Shown here: positions 17,395 through 26,047 of the stretch, in pieces
Position numbering within the stretch: the first letter of the stretch is position 1
How the letters are laid out: every line of letters starts with the position of its first letter
DNA from: JAVSMW01 sp032027005
GTDB lineage: Bacteria; Bacillota; Thermincolia; Thermincolales; UBA2595
Length of the DNA stretch: 64,000 nucleotides
Direction of reading: 5' to 3'
Assembly (NCBI GenBank): GCA_032027005.1
Contig: JAVSMW010000001.1
Span: forward strand, 226,598 to 290,597
Position numbers and translations under genes: made by a program
Notes under the pieces: generated by a model
What the model saw: only the letters and a program-made list of their open reading frames with translations
Told to the model about the DNA's origin: nothing
Databases searched by the model: none

Positions 17395-17423
17395 AACAGA
17401 AGCATTTTGCGGTTCATATTATA
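17395..17423 (+). promoter_or_regulatory. Sigma-K-like promoter
   Basis: AACA, 16 bases, CATATTATA matches the mother-cell sigma-K consensus (AC, about 16 bases, CATANNNTA) upstream of the sugar dehydrogenase gene. Related arrangements lie at 21681 and 36660. Confidence 0.5.
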
Positions 17424-17505
17424 TCATTAGCTTAGGTTATGTTAAGTAATCTTCCGTGACCAGCAAAGGTTCTTCACTATTTTATTTGGGTGGTGGTACT
17501 TAAAT

Positions 17506-18852
17506 ATGTCAAATACTTTAAAACAGAAATTTTTTGATAAAAGTGCAAAGGTTGCAGTTATAGGATTGGGCTATGTCGGACTGCCTTTGGCTGTTGGCAC
17601 AGCAAAAGCAGGTTATGAGACTTATGGAATTGACGTAAGCGGGGAAAAAATTAAGAAAATTAAATCGGGAGAATCATATATTCTCGACGTAGACAATACG
17701 GAATTAAAGTCTTTACTAGGGAGATATTTGTTTGTTGATAATAATTTTTCGTCACTATCCGCTGCAGATGCTATTATTATTTGTATCCCTACTCCTTTAG
17801 ATAAGAATAAAGTCCCTGACTTGTCTTATATAGAGAGTGCGGTAGAACAGATTGCTGCCTATATGAAAGAACAAACACTCATCATCCTGGAGAGTACTTC
17901 ATATCCGGGAACAACTCAGGAACTTATAACATCGGTAATTGAAAATAAAAGGAAATTAAAGGTTGGTGTTGACTTTTACGTTTGTTTTTCCCCCGAAAGG
18001 GTCGACCCCGGAAATAAAAATTTCAATATAAAAAACACCCCCAAGGTAATTGGCGGAGAAACTGCAAATTGTTTGGCTTTGGGTGTTGCGCTTTATAAAC
18101 AGGTGCTAAAAGATGTCATTCCTGTTAGCGCAACAAAAGTAGCCGAGATGGTAAAGCTTCTGGAAAATACATACAGAAGCATAAATATCGCATTTGTCAA
18201 CGAGTTGACCCAGCTATGTGAAAGAATGGGTATTAATATCTGGGAGGTTATTAAGGCCGCAGCTACCAAACCATACGGTTTCATGCCGTTTTATCCCGGC
18301 CCTGGGATCGGTGGACATTGCATACCCCTTGACCCCATGTATCTCTCGTGGAAGGCTAAGTTATATGGTCATTATAATAGATTTATTGAACTTGCCAGTG
18401 ATATCAACGAGAACATGCCAAGATATGTGGTAGGACAGATTGCAGAAATATTAAACAAGGAAGCAAAGACTATCAATGATTCTGTCATATTGTTATTGGG
18501 GCTGGCATACAAAAAGAATATTGATGATATGAGAGAGTCCCCGGCCCTGAATATTTACTGCATATTGGAGGAAAAAGGCGCCAAGGTTCAATATTATGAT
18601 CCTTATATTGAAAACTTTACACTTAACGGTAAGGTCGTAAAATCCGCAAGCCTGAGCAGTGAAGTTATCTCAAATACCGATCTAGTTGTCATATTAGTCG
18701 ATCATAGCATCGTAAACTACAAGACAGTGGTTGATCATGCCAAAATCGTATATGATACCAGGAATGCAACAGAAGGTATCGCAGCAGATAATGTTATCCT
18801 TTTGGGGAATTGTAGATGCACCAACGTTGCCATCGATATCGAGAATGAATAA
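17506..18852 (+). CDS. Nucleotide-sugar 6-dehydrogenase (UDP-GlcNAc/ManNAc type)
   Basis: 448 aa NAD-dependent enzyme that oxidises a UDP-sugar at C6 to a uronic acid. The Rossmann start is VAVIGLGYVGLPLAVGTA at about residues 17-34. The catalytic Cys is in GPGIGGHCIPLDP, and FSPERVDPGN plus LENTYRSINIAFVNE are typical of the WecC/WbpA/TviB branch. I cannot tell the ManNAc and GlcNAc enzymes apart from sequence alone. It leads a two-gene rightward unit with the next glycosyltransferase and has a sigma-K-like promoter, so expression late in sporulation is plausible. Confidence 0.88.
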   Translation: MSNTLKQKFFDKSAKVAVIGLGYVGLPLAVGTAKAGYETYGIDVSGEKIKKIKSGESYILDVDNTELKSLLGRYLFVDNNFSSLSAADAIIICIPTPLDKNKVPDLSYIESAVEQIAAYMKEQTLIILESTSYPGTTQELITSVIENKRKLKVGVDFYVCFSPERVDPGNKNFNIKNTPKVIGGETANCLALGVALYKQVLKDVIPVSATKVAEMVKLLENTYRSINIAFVNELTQLCERMGINIWEVIKAAATKPYGFMPFYPGPGIGGHCIPLDPMYLSWKAKLYGHYNRFIELASDINENMPRYVVGQIAEILNKEAKTINDSVILLLGLAYKKNIDDMRESPALNIYCILEEKGAKVQYYDPYIENFTLNGKVVKSASLSSEVISNTDLVVILVDHSIVNYKTVVDHAKIVYDTRNATEGIAADNVILLGNCRCTNVAIDIENE

Positions 18853-18866
18853 GGAGAAAATGAATT

Positions 18867-20015
18867 ATGGGACAAAACTTTGAAGAATTGCTTAATTCGG
18901 CAGGTCCTATTGACGTCAAAGCCATTAGGACCATCAAGCCCAACGGGCAAGGAATAATATTTGTACCCACCAACGGGGCGGGTTTGGGTCATCTCACCAG
19001 ATTGCTGGCTATAGCAAGAAGGATAAAAAAGCGAATTCCCGACATGGAAATCATTTTCTTCACCACAAGTCTGGCCAAACATCTCATTATACAGGAAGGC
19101 TTTGTTGGATACTACTTCCCAACGAAAACTCTTTTTGATCCTCAAGTAACAGGATCACAGTGGAATAAACTGTTTTTGGAGCAGTTACGCCAGGTCCTCA
19201 AATATCATAATCCCCGAATGCTGGTTTTTGATGGAACTTTCCCTTATCTCGGACTGATTCAGTCAATGAGTCAATTGACACAAATAAAAAAGGTCTGGCT
19301 AAAAAGAGAAGGGAGTAAAGTCGGGGATAATGATGTAGTGTGTAACGAAAAAGAGAAATTTTTTGATTTTCTGATAACTCCCCGTGAAGCAGGGTCACAT
19401 ATGCAGGAGGATCCAGACCGTGTATACTGTGACCCTATTATTTATCTTGAGAAAACGGAACTCCTGGATCGGGGACAGCTCCTGCAAAAATGGAAAGTTC
19501 CGGAAAACTCCAAAGTGGTATATATCCAACTTGGGGCCGGTAATATTAATGATATCACCAAAGATATAGCCGTCTTGGTTCAAACCTTGAAACGAAGGAA
19601 GGATACTTTTATCATCATAGGTGAGTCAATTATTGGCAAAGACCTGAAAATACAGGAAAATAATATCATGGTCTTGAGGGATTACCCAAATTCCCGGTTT
19701 TTTGGGGCTTTTGACCTGGCAATCTGTGCCTGTGGCTATAATTCATTCCACGAGCTAATGCATTTTGGTGTGCCTTCAATTTTTATCCCAAATCGTGAAA
19801 CAAAAAAAGATGATCAGTTTGGGAGAGCCATGAAATCAGTTCGGGCACATGCAGGGATGATTTTGGAGGACTTATCGCCAGCGTCAGTTAGTAATGTAGT
19901 GGAAATTGCGTTGACTCACAAAGATACCCTGTCCAGTAACGCCATGTCACTGGTACCCAATAACGGAGCAGATTCAGTGGCCCAATTAATCGCCGGTCAC
20001 TTACGGAAATCATAA
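18867..20015 (+). CDS. MurG-like family 28 glycosyltransferase
   Basis: 382 aa GT-B protein. The N-terminal glycine-rich loop FVPTNGAGLGHLTRLLAIARR (read in two halves at about residues 31-51) resembles MurG/MGDG-synthase N-domains. The C-terminal half has VVYIQLGAGNIND and DLAICACGYNSFHELMHFGVPSIFIPN, the usual donor-sugar pocket. It is not MurG itself, because length and surrounding residues differ. AAGGAG precedes the ATG, and it lies 14 bases after the dehydrogenase, so it probably uses that enzyme's product or acts on the same glycan. Confidence 0.8.
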   Translation: MGQNFEELLNSAGPIDVKAIRTIKPNGQGIIFVPTNGAGLGHLTRLLAIARRIKKRIPDMEIIFFTTSLAKHLIIQEGFVGYYFPTKTLFDPQVTGSQWNKLFLEQLRQVLKYHNPRMLVFDGTFPYLGLIQSMSQLTQIKKVWLKREGSKVGDNDVVCNEKEKFFDFLITPREAGSHMQEDPDRVYCDPIIYLEKTELLDRGQLLQKWKVPENSKVVYIQLGAGNINDITKDIAVLVQTLKRRKDTFIIIGESIIGKDLKIQENNIMVLRDYPNSRFFGAFDLAICACGYNSFHELMHFGVPSIFIPNRETKKDDQFGRAMKSVRAHAGMILEDLSPASVSNVVEIALTHKDTLSSNAMSLVPNNGADSVAQLIAGHLRKS

Positions 20016-20026
20016 ACACGCCTATA

Positions 20027-20055
20027 TTCAAGGCTTTACGCCTTGGATTTTTTTT
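20027..20055 (+). terminator. Terminator of the dehydrogenase-glycosyltransferase unit
   Basis: TTCAAGGC, 5-base loop, GCCTTGGA (8-bp stem with one G-T pair) followed by eight T. Confidence 0.85.
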
Positions 20056-20075
20056 CAAGAAAAAAAGAGGATTTA

Positions 20076-20852
20076 TCATCCCCTTCCGGTAAACTCCTCT
20101 AAAATCCTTTTGATCTCATCCTTATCGGTTATTTCAGGGCCAAAGACGGCTTTGGTCGGAAGTGCATGGTCATCCCATACGGCTAATACGTCACTTTCTT
20201 TTCTGGGCCGCCAGAAGCTCGCTCTTTCAAAGGAGATCCCGCTGTTTTTACCATGGCAGTGATTTATATAACAGGGGGTTTTATAGACTTCATGAGGATA
20301 TTCCAATGTACTGGTCCAACCCTTGCTGAGATCATATCTCAGCCCTCTCTGGAAGTCCTTTACTTTATATACAAAAAAGCAAAAGCTGGGGGCATAGAAG
20401 TAAAATTTCACAAGCCTGTTCTGATTAGAATCATACATGTATCCGTATGGGCAGAGAACTGCGACATTTTCCGCATTTTGCAGCCTATAATCATATACCT
20501 GCTGAATAAAATCGGTGCGGTACAGATCATCGCTTTCCAGGTGTACGTAATACAACTCCTCATACCCATCAATATATTCGGTAATCTTTTTATCCAGTTC
20601 TGCATCTGTGATAAATTCAACATTTTCAGGCAGCAGCTGATGACCGGCAAGAGCCTGTTTAATATAATCTCTGGTAACAGGATTATAAAGCACAAACACC
20701 TTAAAATCCTGATTTATCTGGGCTTTCAAACTTTTCAGGGTATAGTTCGTAAAAATTGATATCCGGTAATTAATCCATTCTTTGGTAAGGCATTCTTTTG
20801 TCGCTGTATAGTTATTAAAATTAATTCTTACTATTATTCTTTTGCCTGACAA
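20076..20852 (-). CDS. Putative rhamnosyltransferase-like glycosyltransferase, paralogue 1
   Basis: 258 aa protein of the putative rhamnosyltransferase family (GT-A-like). Shared features with the two paralogues are GKRIIVRINFN at the start, TKEWI, the block TLKSLKAQ.NQDF and an acidic HLESDDLY that probably binds the nucleotide-sugar metal. The C-terminal part is longer and differs (SFERASFWRPRKES), so acceptor use may have diverged. The start is uncertain: TTG 20852 agrees with the paralogues, but TTG 20864 and GTG 20861 are in frame. It lies downstream of paralogue 2. Confidence 0.75.
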   Translation of the reverse strand: MSGKRIIVRINFNNYTATKECLTKEWINYRISIFTNYTLKSLKAQINQDFKVFVLYNPVTRDYIKQALAGHQLLPENVEFITDAELDKKITEYIDGYEELYYVHLESDDLYRTDFIQQVYDYRLQNAENVAVLCPYGYMYDSNQNRLVKFYFYAPSFCFFVYKVKDFQRGLRYDLSKGWTSTLEYPHEVYKTPCYINHCHGKNSGISFERASFWRPRKESDVLAVWDDHALPTKAVFGPEITDKDEIKRILEEFTGRG

Positions 20853-20873
20853 TCTAAACACCAACCTTTATGT

Positions 20874-21569
20874 TTATCCCATGAAGTCTCTTAATGTTGC
20901 CTCATATTCCTCTTTATCGGTGATTACTCTTGAGTCCTTCCATTTGAAAAGATGGGCGCCGTTCATAAAATTGCAGGTGTGAATGACAATTGTATAATTG
21001 CTTCTGTCGAGAATTTCGTGGGGAAGCTGTATAGCCGCTCCGTGGGTTCCGGGAATCACATGCCTGATGCCTTTAAGATAGTCTTCGACCTTATAAACCA
21101 GGGTGTAAAAAGAAGGTGAGACCTGGAAATAAGTTGCTAATTTGTGGTTTACAGAATCATAAACATAGCCCTTTTGGTTAATTAAAATCTGGGTTTTTTC
21201 CTTAGGCTTATAATCGTGAAGCTGCTGCATAAATGATTTGTGGTACAGGTTATCGGAATCGATCCGGACAATATATAGATCATCATATCCGGCAATGTTA
21301 TTGATAATGTTTTTTTCAGTAGGCTTCACAAACCTGACATTATCAGGGAGCTTTTCATGCTGGCTCAGGGTATCCATGACCAAGCTTTCGGTCACCGGGT
21401 CATAGTTGACAAGGGTTATAAAATCTTGGTTTGTCTGGTTCTTTAAGCTGCGTAAGGTAAATTGATTAAATACGCCAATTCTTTCATCAATCCATTCTTT
21501 TGTTAATCTTTTATCCGTAAACCGGTGTGTATTGAAGTTTATGTTTACAATAATTCTCTTTTTCCCCAC
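20874..21569 (-). CDS. Putative rhamnosyltransferase-like glycosyltransferase, paralogue 2
   Basis: 231 aa member of the same family, closest to the copy at 30605. Both have IINF/NINFNT at the start, TKEWIDERI or KDWVDDRI, NQDF, IRLDSDD/VRIDSDNLYHK (probable metal site) and LHDYKPKE.T..IINQKGY. GTG 21569 is preferred because GAAGGG lies 9 bases upstream. No signal peptide or membrane helix is seen. Together with paralogue 1 it may add successive deoxysugars. Confidence 0.78.
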   Translation of the reverse strand: MGKKRIIVNINFNTHRFTDKRLTKEWIDERIGVFNQFTLRSLKNQTNQDFITLVNYDPVTESLVMDTLSQHEKLPDNVRFVKPTEKNIINNIAGYDDLYIVRIDSDNLYHKSFMQQLHDYKPKEKTQILINQKGYVYDSVNHKLATYFQVSPSFYTLVYKVEDYLKGIRHVIPGTHGAAIQLPHEILDRSNYTIVIHTCNFMNGAHLFKWKDSRVITDKEEYEATLRDFMG

Positions 21570-21680
21570 TGAAACCAACCCTTCTTTTGGCAAATATTTA
21601 AAACCAATATATAACCATAATATGTTTACATTGTAAATCGGTTACTCCCGCCCATCTAAGAGTAAATTATTACTCCCTGT

Positions 21681-21708
21681 AACACGTTGGATAACTTAAC
21701 ATAAGATG
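21681..21708 (+). promoter_or_regulatory. Possible sigma-K-like promoter
   Basis: AACA, 15 bases, CATAAGATG, about 75 bases before the CgeB-like gene. The -10 differs from CATANNNTA at the last base. Confidence 0.35.
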
Positions 21709-21780
21709 TAATATATTTAAATGCCAGGGGGAGATAGATTATGGAATATGTAAATACTATGGAAAGAAGGATAATTTGAG

Positions 21781-22752
21781 ATGAAAATATTACACTTGGG
21801 CATGGGATATATGAAAGACCCGTACTTTTATCCGCTTCTCCAAGGATTTCAACGGGCCGGCAATGATTTACGAACCTTTGTTGTGCCAGGACGAGTAAAT
21901 TTGGAGGCTGATTTCGTAAAATTCATAGAAGAATTTAAACCAGATATGATATTTTCTATCGGAGTTTGGTTTAGAATGTGGGATCCCGTAATATGGGGTG
22001 TTCTAAAAAGGTATTCCATTCCCCATATATACTGGGCTATCGAAGACTCCACCTTCTTTGCAGATATTAGTTTGGTCCGTGTGAAGGAATACGATTTCGT
22101 ATTAACGATCAGTAAAAAATGCATTGCCGAATATGCCAAGTTAGGGGTAAAAGCCGCCTATATTCCCCATACCATTGACCCGGATATGCATAAAGTTGTA
22201 CCGGTCAACCCCGCCTTGCAAAGCAATTTAATTGTCACAGCCAATTCTTTTAGTATGGCCGGCTCCCCGGAGACAAACTTCCGGTGGCACAGTTATAATA
22301 TTGTAATGGCACCTATTATTCAGGGTGGATATGACATAAAGGTATATGGTACCCACTGGTACCGGCTTGGTCTTCCGGAAAAATGCCTGGGCGGGTATTT
22401 CCGGGATATCGTAAGTGTTCAACAGGTTTACTCGGGAGCTAAAATTGTATTAGGTATTCAACGCAATTATGATGGCCATATCTGCTTCAGAACATTTGAA
22501 GCTCTTTCGTACGGCCGTCTTTTGATATCACCCTATACTCCTGTTCAGGAAGAATTCTTCACCCATAAAAAACATTTGATTTATGTTAAATCTGCCGAAG
22601 AGACAAAAGAATATGTTGACTACTATCTTGCCCACCCAGACAAAAGGACAGAAATTGCCCTGGCCGGCCAGGCAGAAGTGCTCAAAAACCACAATTGTGC
22701 AGTTAGAGCACGGCAAGCTGTAAATGCAATAAAAGCTTCAGGTATTATTTAG
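21781..22752 (+). CDS. CgeB-type glycosyltransferase
   Basis: 323 aa GT-B protein of the CgeB/spore maturation type. The front half has PDMIFSIGVWFRMWDP and IPHIYWAIEDS. The C-terminal Glyco_trans_1_2 part has YSGAKIVLGIQRNYDGHICFRTFEALSYGRLLISP, which holds the usual donor-binding residues. AAGGA lies 9 bases upstream of the ATG. It is alone on the plus strand between leftward glycosyltransferases, with its own candidate sporulation promoter. The 200 bases after it up to the terminator show no recognisable gene. Confidence 0.82.
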   Translation: MKILHLGMGYMKDPYFYPLLQGFQRAGNDLRTFVVPGRVNLEADFVKFIEEFKPDMIFSIGVWFRMWDPVIWGVLKRYSIPHIYWAIEDSTFFADISLVRVKEYDFVLTISKKCIAEYAKLGVKAAYIPHTIDPDMHKVVPVNPALQSNLIVTANSFSMAGSPETNFRWHSYNIVMAPIIQGGYDIKVYGTHWYRLGLPEKCLGGYFRDIVSVQQVYSGAKIVLGIQRNYDGHICFRTFEALSYGRLLISPYTPVQEEFFTHKKHLIYVKSAEETKEYVDYYLAHPDKRTEIALAGQAEVLKNHNCAVRARQAVNAIKASGII

Positions 22753-22961
22753 TTTTCACGCCACCTGATTTTTAATCATATAGTATCCTCAGATATACTG
22801 GAGGCCTCAAGCAGCCTGTACGAAGCCGCCGAGGCAACGGCAACGCTAACAGTCAGGCTTGCATTTAAGTGCGATTATCTCATTACCAGACGGAGTCTGA
22901 TAGCGGTTCCTGCCAAGGAAGTGTAAGATATACAAAAAAGACAAAAATAAATTTATGTTGG

Positions 22962-23009
22962 AAAAACCGGAGGCACCCGCCGACTATAAGGCGGGTGCCT
23001 CCGGTTTTA
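22962..23009. terminator. Strong bidirectional terminator
   Basis: ACCGGAGGCACCCGCC and GGCGGGTGCCTCCGGT form a 16-bp perfect stem with A- and T-runs on both sides. It serves the convergent CgeB-like and GT2 genes. Confidence 0.9.
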
Positions 23010-23014
23010 GAATA

Positions 23015-23944
23015 CTAATTTGCCAGCAAAATCTTTTTTAACTCCTCACGCAATTGCGGTGATGCGAGATCAAGCTTATTTTCCCTGAAGATAAGACTGC
23101 GCCATTTGGTGTTAATCAGGGTTTCCACCAAATCAGAGAAAATTTGCTCCTTTACCGGCCCGGTGAGATTTGAGCCAGATACGACCCTTAACAGTTCCCG
23201 CATTACTTCGGTAAAGGGTGCTGCCAGAGGTGTAACATTGGCCGGATTAACACTAACCTGATATTCCATGATACTCTTTGGCCGGTCCCGTAAGCGGATA
23301 GATATTAATACTTCGGGAACTTTAATAAACTCTCCTAATAACGACAGTTCCAGAAGTACAATGAAATCAGAAGCAAATATATCCGTGAATAATCTGGTCT
23401 GTTTTAAAACCTCGGGACGGATAAGCCCATATATCGGACATCCGTTGGAATTGCTGACAGTCAGGGTGTGTATTCTTGCCGGAATATCCATCCCTATGGT
23501 TTGCACATTTTTGTATGAGGATCTGTATCCGCCGGCTTCATTAATATATATACCTTCACAAAAACATAATACGGCTGCCGGATTTTCTTCCAGCATAGCA
23601 ACACACTTGGAGATATATGATTTATCCCATATATTGTCATGGGCTGCCCACATAAAATATTTCCCCGCAGACAACTCAAATACACGGTTAAAGTTTTTGG
23701 CGGCACCGGGGTTTATGTCGTTCCGCACATACCTGATGCGTTTATCCATGCTCATGTAGTGCTGGCAGATCTCAGCCGTGGCATCAGTGGAGGCATTGTC
23801 TGATATTATCAGTTCGAAATTCTCGTAGTCCTGGGCCAGAAGAGATTCCAGAGCCAGTCTCAAAAACCTCTCACCATTATAAACAGGCAAACCAATACTA
23901 ACTAATGGTTTTGGGCCGTTCGTAATGACTGCGGTTAATTTCAT
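23015..23944 (-). CDS. Family 2 glycosyltransferase
   Basis: 309 aa GT-A enzyme. PLVSIGLPVYNGERFL, FELIISDNASTD (first acidic motif) and a later acidic pair typical of GT2 are in the N-terminal 120 residues. There is no membrane helix. GAAGGTGA precedes the ATG. The 3' end of this gene occurs a second time as a fragment just upstream (23972-24094), so this locus has been through duplication and deletion. It is the last gene of the leftward series that starts near 30.5 kb. Confidence 0.88.
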   Translation of the reverse strand: MKLTAVITNGPKPLVSIGLPVYNGERFLRLALESLLAQDYENFELIISDNASTDATAEICQHYMSMDKRIRYVRNDINPGAAKNFNRVFELSAGKYFMWAAHDNIWDKSYISKCVAMLEENPAAVLCFCEGIYINEAGGYRSSYKNVQTIGMDIPARIHTLTVSNSNGCPIYGLIRPEVLKQTRLFTDIFASDFIVLLELSLLGEFIKVPEVLISIRLRDRPKSIMEYQVSVNPANVTPLAAPFTEVMRELLRVVSGSNLTGPVKEQIFSDLVETLINTKWRSLIFRENKLDLASPQLREELKKILLAN

Positions 23945-23973
23945 AATGTCACCTTCTCTACCGGCTTGATTTT
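23941..23973 (-). pseudogene. Remnant: last 10 codons of a C-methyltransferase gene
   Basis: The minus strand encodes KIKPVEKVTL and a stop that overlaps the GT2 start. The intact methyltransferase at 24865 ends KIQLIEKVTL and overlaps the next start in the same way. This looks like the surviving end of a duplicated methyltransferase. Confidence 0.7.
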
Positions 23974-24094
23974 AATTAGTCGATAAAATCCTTTTAAAAA
24001 TATCATGCAATTGCGGTGATGCGGGGTCAAGCTTGTTTTCCCTCAGGATGAGACCGCGCCATTTAGCAGAGTTAATCAAGGTTTCCACCAAATC
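23972..24094 (-). pseudogene. Remnant: 3' end of a second GT2 gene
   Basis: 40 codons plus stop on the minus strand. They read DLVETLINSAKWRGLILREN, then KLDPASPQL. The intact GT2 at 23015 has DLVETLINTKWRSLIFREN and KLDLASPQL in the same place. No start codon or upstream domain remains. It directly follows the stop of the CmcI-like gene. Confidence 0.85.
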
Positions 24095-24103
24095 CTGTCA
24101 TGA

Positions 24104-24868
24104 CTACTTTCTCCGCAGCCACGCCTCAGGCCAATATGTGATATTTTCCGTCAAATTACTTTCATTGAAAGTCCAATGCGGTTGTTCATGAACAAATTCG
24201 GGGTGTTTTTGCACAAACTCTGCTATCGCTGCTACCGGATGATCCCATGTCCATTCAGGATTGCCCCGGGGTACATCATGCAGGAATTTCATGCCGCCAT
24301 CGGTAGCGACGATATATGAGCCCGGGGAAATTAAATCATGGTATGCCTCCAGTTCATCCAATACATGTTGTTTTGTATGACAGGAATCAAGGATCAGCAA
24401 TACGGTTTCACCCGGCTGGACCAGTGCTTTTACCTTGTTTACAATATCACTGTCGGTAGAACTTCCCTCCACCAAAGTGATCAATGGAGCTACCTCGTGA
24501 GTTTCCAGGGCCTGACGGTTTTGGGGACGGATTTCAATATCTATCCCAACGACCCGGCCTTTCCCTATAACCTTGCATAAACTGGCGTAATAAATTAAAG
24601 AGCCGCCATGGGCTATTCCTGTTTCAATGATTACATCAGGCTTTACCTGATAAATTACTTCCTGGATGCGCACCATATCCTGGGGCAATTGAATAATTGG
24701 TCTGCCCATCCAACTGAAAGTATAGACATGTTTTTGATTCCACCCGATTTTAAGCCATTGTTCAGATATTAGTTCAAAAGCTTCTTTTGAATACAGATTC
24801 AGTACACGGAGTTCATCGTTTATTTCCTGGGTCAGTGTTTTTTCTTCAGTGTCTATGGTTAATTTCAC
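24104..24868 (-). CDS. Cephalosporin hydroxylase/rhamnosyl O-methyltransferase family protein
   Basis: 254 aa protein of the CmcI family, whose members are mostly SAM-dependent O-methyltransferases on sugars. The SAM site is IIETGIAHGGSLIYYASL (about residues 80-97), followed by GRVVGIDIEIRPQ and LLILDSCHTKQHV, a probable metal/catalytic block. The GTG start overlaps the stop of the upstream methyltransferase (GTGA), giving coupling. It probably O-methylates a deoxysugar of the island glycan. Confidence 0.82.
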   Translation of the reverse strand: MKLTIDTEEKTLTQEINDELRVLNLYSKEAFELISEQWLKIGWNQKHVYTFSWMGRPIIQLPQDMVRIQEVIYQVKPDVIIETGIAHGGSLIYYASLCKVIGKGRVVGIDIEIRPQNRQALETHEVAPLITLVEGSSTDSDIVNKVKALVQPGETVLLILDSCHTKQHVLDELEAYHDLISPGSYIVATDGGMKFLHDVPRGNPEWTWDHPVAAIAEFVQKHPEFVHEQPHWTFNESNLTENITYWPEAWLRRK

Positions 24869-26046
24869 AATGTCACCTTCTCTATCAGCTGGATTTTTAG
24901 GCGGGCTTTGTTCAGTAAAGCCAGGACTTCTTCACGATAATTTGGATTCATTAGAACAGCAAACTCAATCCCCCGCTTTTTTAGCTCCGGGATATTTACA
25001 ATCGGGTGCCCGGTGCCGGGCAGGTAATGTCCCTGTTTTTCAGGATTCAGATCGACCACACAATCAAACCATTTGCATGACGGGTCAATCAGGTTGGCAA
25101 AGGTAACCCCTTTGGCCCCTGCCCCCCAAATAGCGATCTTCCCCATACATGCCAGTTGTTTAAGCTTAGTTTCCCAGTCTGTTTTCAGATTGTTTACCAT
25201 TCCGGCATACTGATAAGCCAGCTGTTTGACAGAGTTGTCAGGATTGATAACAGCCGCCGGTTCTTGATCAGAAACTGTTGCTTCCAACCACAAATACTGC
25301 CCCCCGAATAGACGGTTTATTTTTTCGACTTTGAAACCTGACGATGAAAAGGCAGTTGTTAAGGAATCGGCACTAAAATATGAGCAGTGTTCATAGAAAA
25401 CATCCCAAATCACATGATTTTGCAGGATCCATTCTACACATGGGACTTCTACGAAAATCCTGGCGCGGGGAGAATTTGCCAATGCCAGCCTGACTGTCCG
25501 GAGTGTATTCAAAGGATCAGGAATATGTTCCAGGACATGGCGGCAAATAACCACATCAACATGAATACCGGCACAATCAGAACCATAGTATCGTTTTTCA
25601 AATTTCAAACGGCCTGCAAGATCCGTTAATGGGCCAACATAACTTGGGTCAAAACCGATGCCGCTGTTCCCGGCCTCCTCCGTTTCAACCAATTTTCGGA
25701 GAAATAAGCCTTTGCCGCACCCAATTTCCAATACGCGGCAATTTTGCACCTTTTTCTCGAAGATCAGATAGTGAACCAGGTCAGTCATGTATTGCTCAAA
25801 GAAGGGAGAGCAGGTTTGGGTATTATCATAATTTTCACCATAACACACCTGCGAAGGCAAAAAGTCCTGATTGAAGACGAAACCACATGTTTCACAGACT
25901 GCCAGCCGCAAATCTCCCCTGGCAATGTTTACAGCACTTGCCCGGTCCTTCATGACTACATTTTGATGGATCGGTACTTTGCCGCGGGTTAAAAATATTT
26001 TTAAAGATGTCGAGTTGCAAATCGGGCATTGATTTTTACTGTCCAT
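24865..26046 (-). CDS. Zinc-binding class I sugar C-methyltransferase-like protein
   Basis: 393 aa protein with the three-part plan of sugar C-methyltransferases. An N-terminal zinc-binding part has CPIC at residues 7-10 and CETC at about 51-54. The SAM domain has RVLEIGCGKGLFLRKL and ICRHVLEHIPDP. The C-terminal Rossmann-like domain has IAIWGAGAKGVTFANL. It differs from the TylCIII-like enzyme at 27487, so the island may place two methyl branches, or this one may act on a lipid-linked glycan. GAGGAG precedes the ATG. Confidence 0.8.
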   Translation of the reverse strand: MDSKNQCPICNSTSLKIFLTRGKVPIHQNVVMKDRASAVNIARGDLRLAVCETCGFVFNQDFLPSQVCYGENYDNTQTCSPFFEQYMTDLVHYLIFEKKVQNCRVLEIGCGKGLFLRKLVETEEAGNSGIGFDPSYVGPLTDLAGRLKFEKRYYGSDCAGIHVDVVICRHVLEHIPDPLNTLRTVRLALANSPRARIFVEVPCVEWILQNHVIWDVFYEHCSYFSADSLTTAFSSSGFKVEKINRLFGGQYLWLEATVSDQEPAAVINPDNSVKQLAYQYAGMVNNLKTDWETKLKQLACMGKIAIWGAGAKGVTFANLIDPSCKWFDCVVDLNPEKQGHYLPGTGHPIVNIPELKKRGIEFAVLMNPNYREEVLALLNKARLKIQLIEKVTL

Positions 26047-26047
26047 T

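Noticed and set aside
22780..22870. Short Ala/Ser-rich reading frame on the minus strand between the CgeB-like gene and the terminator
   Set aside because: About 30 codons, no start with a ribosome site, no recognisable homologue; it may be a relic but cannot be supported.
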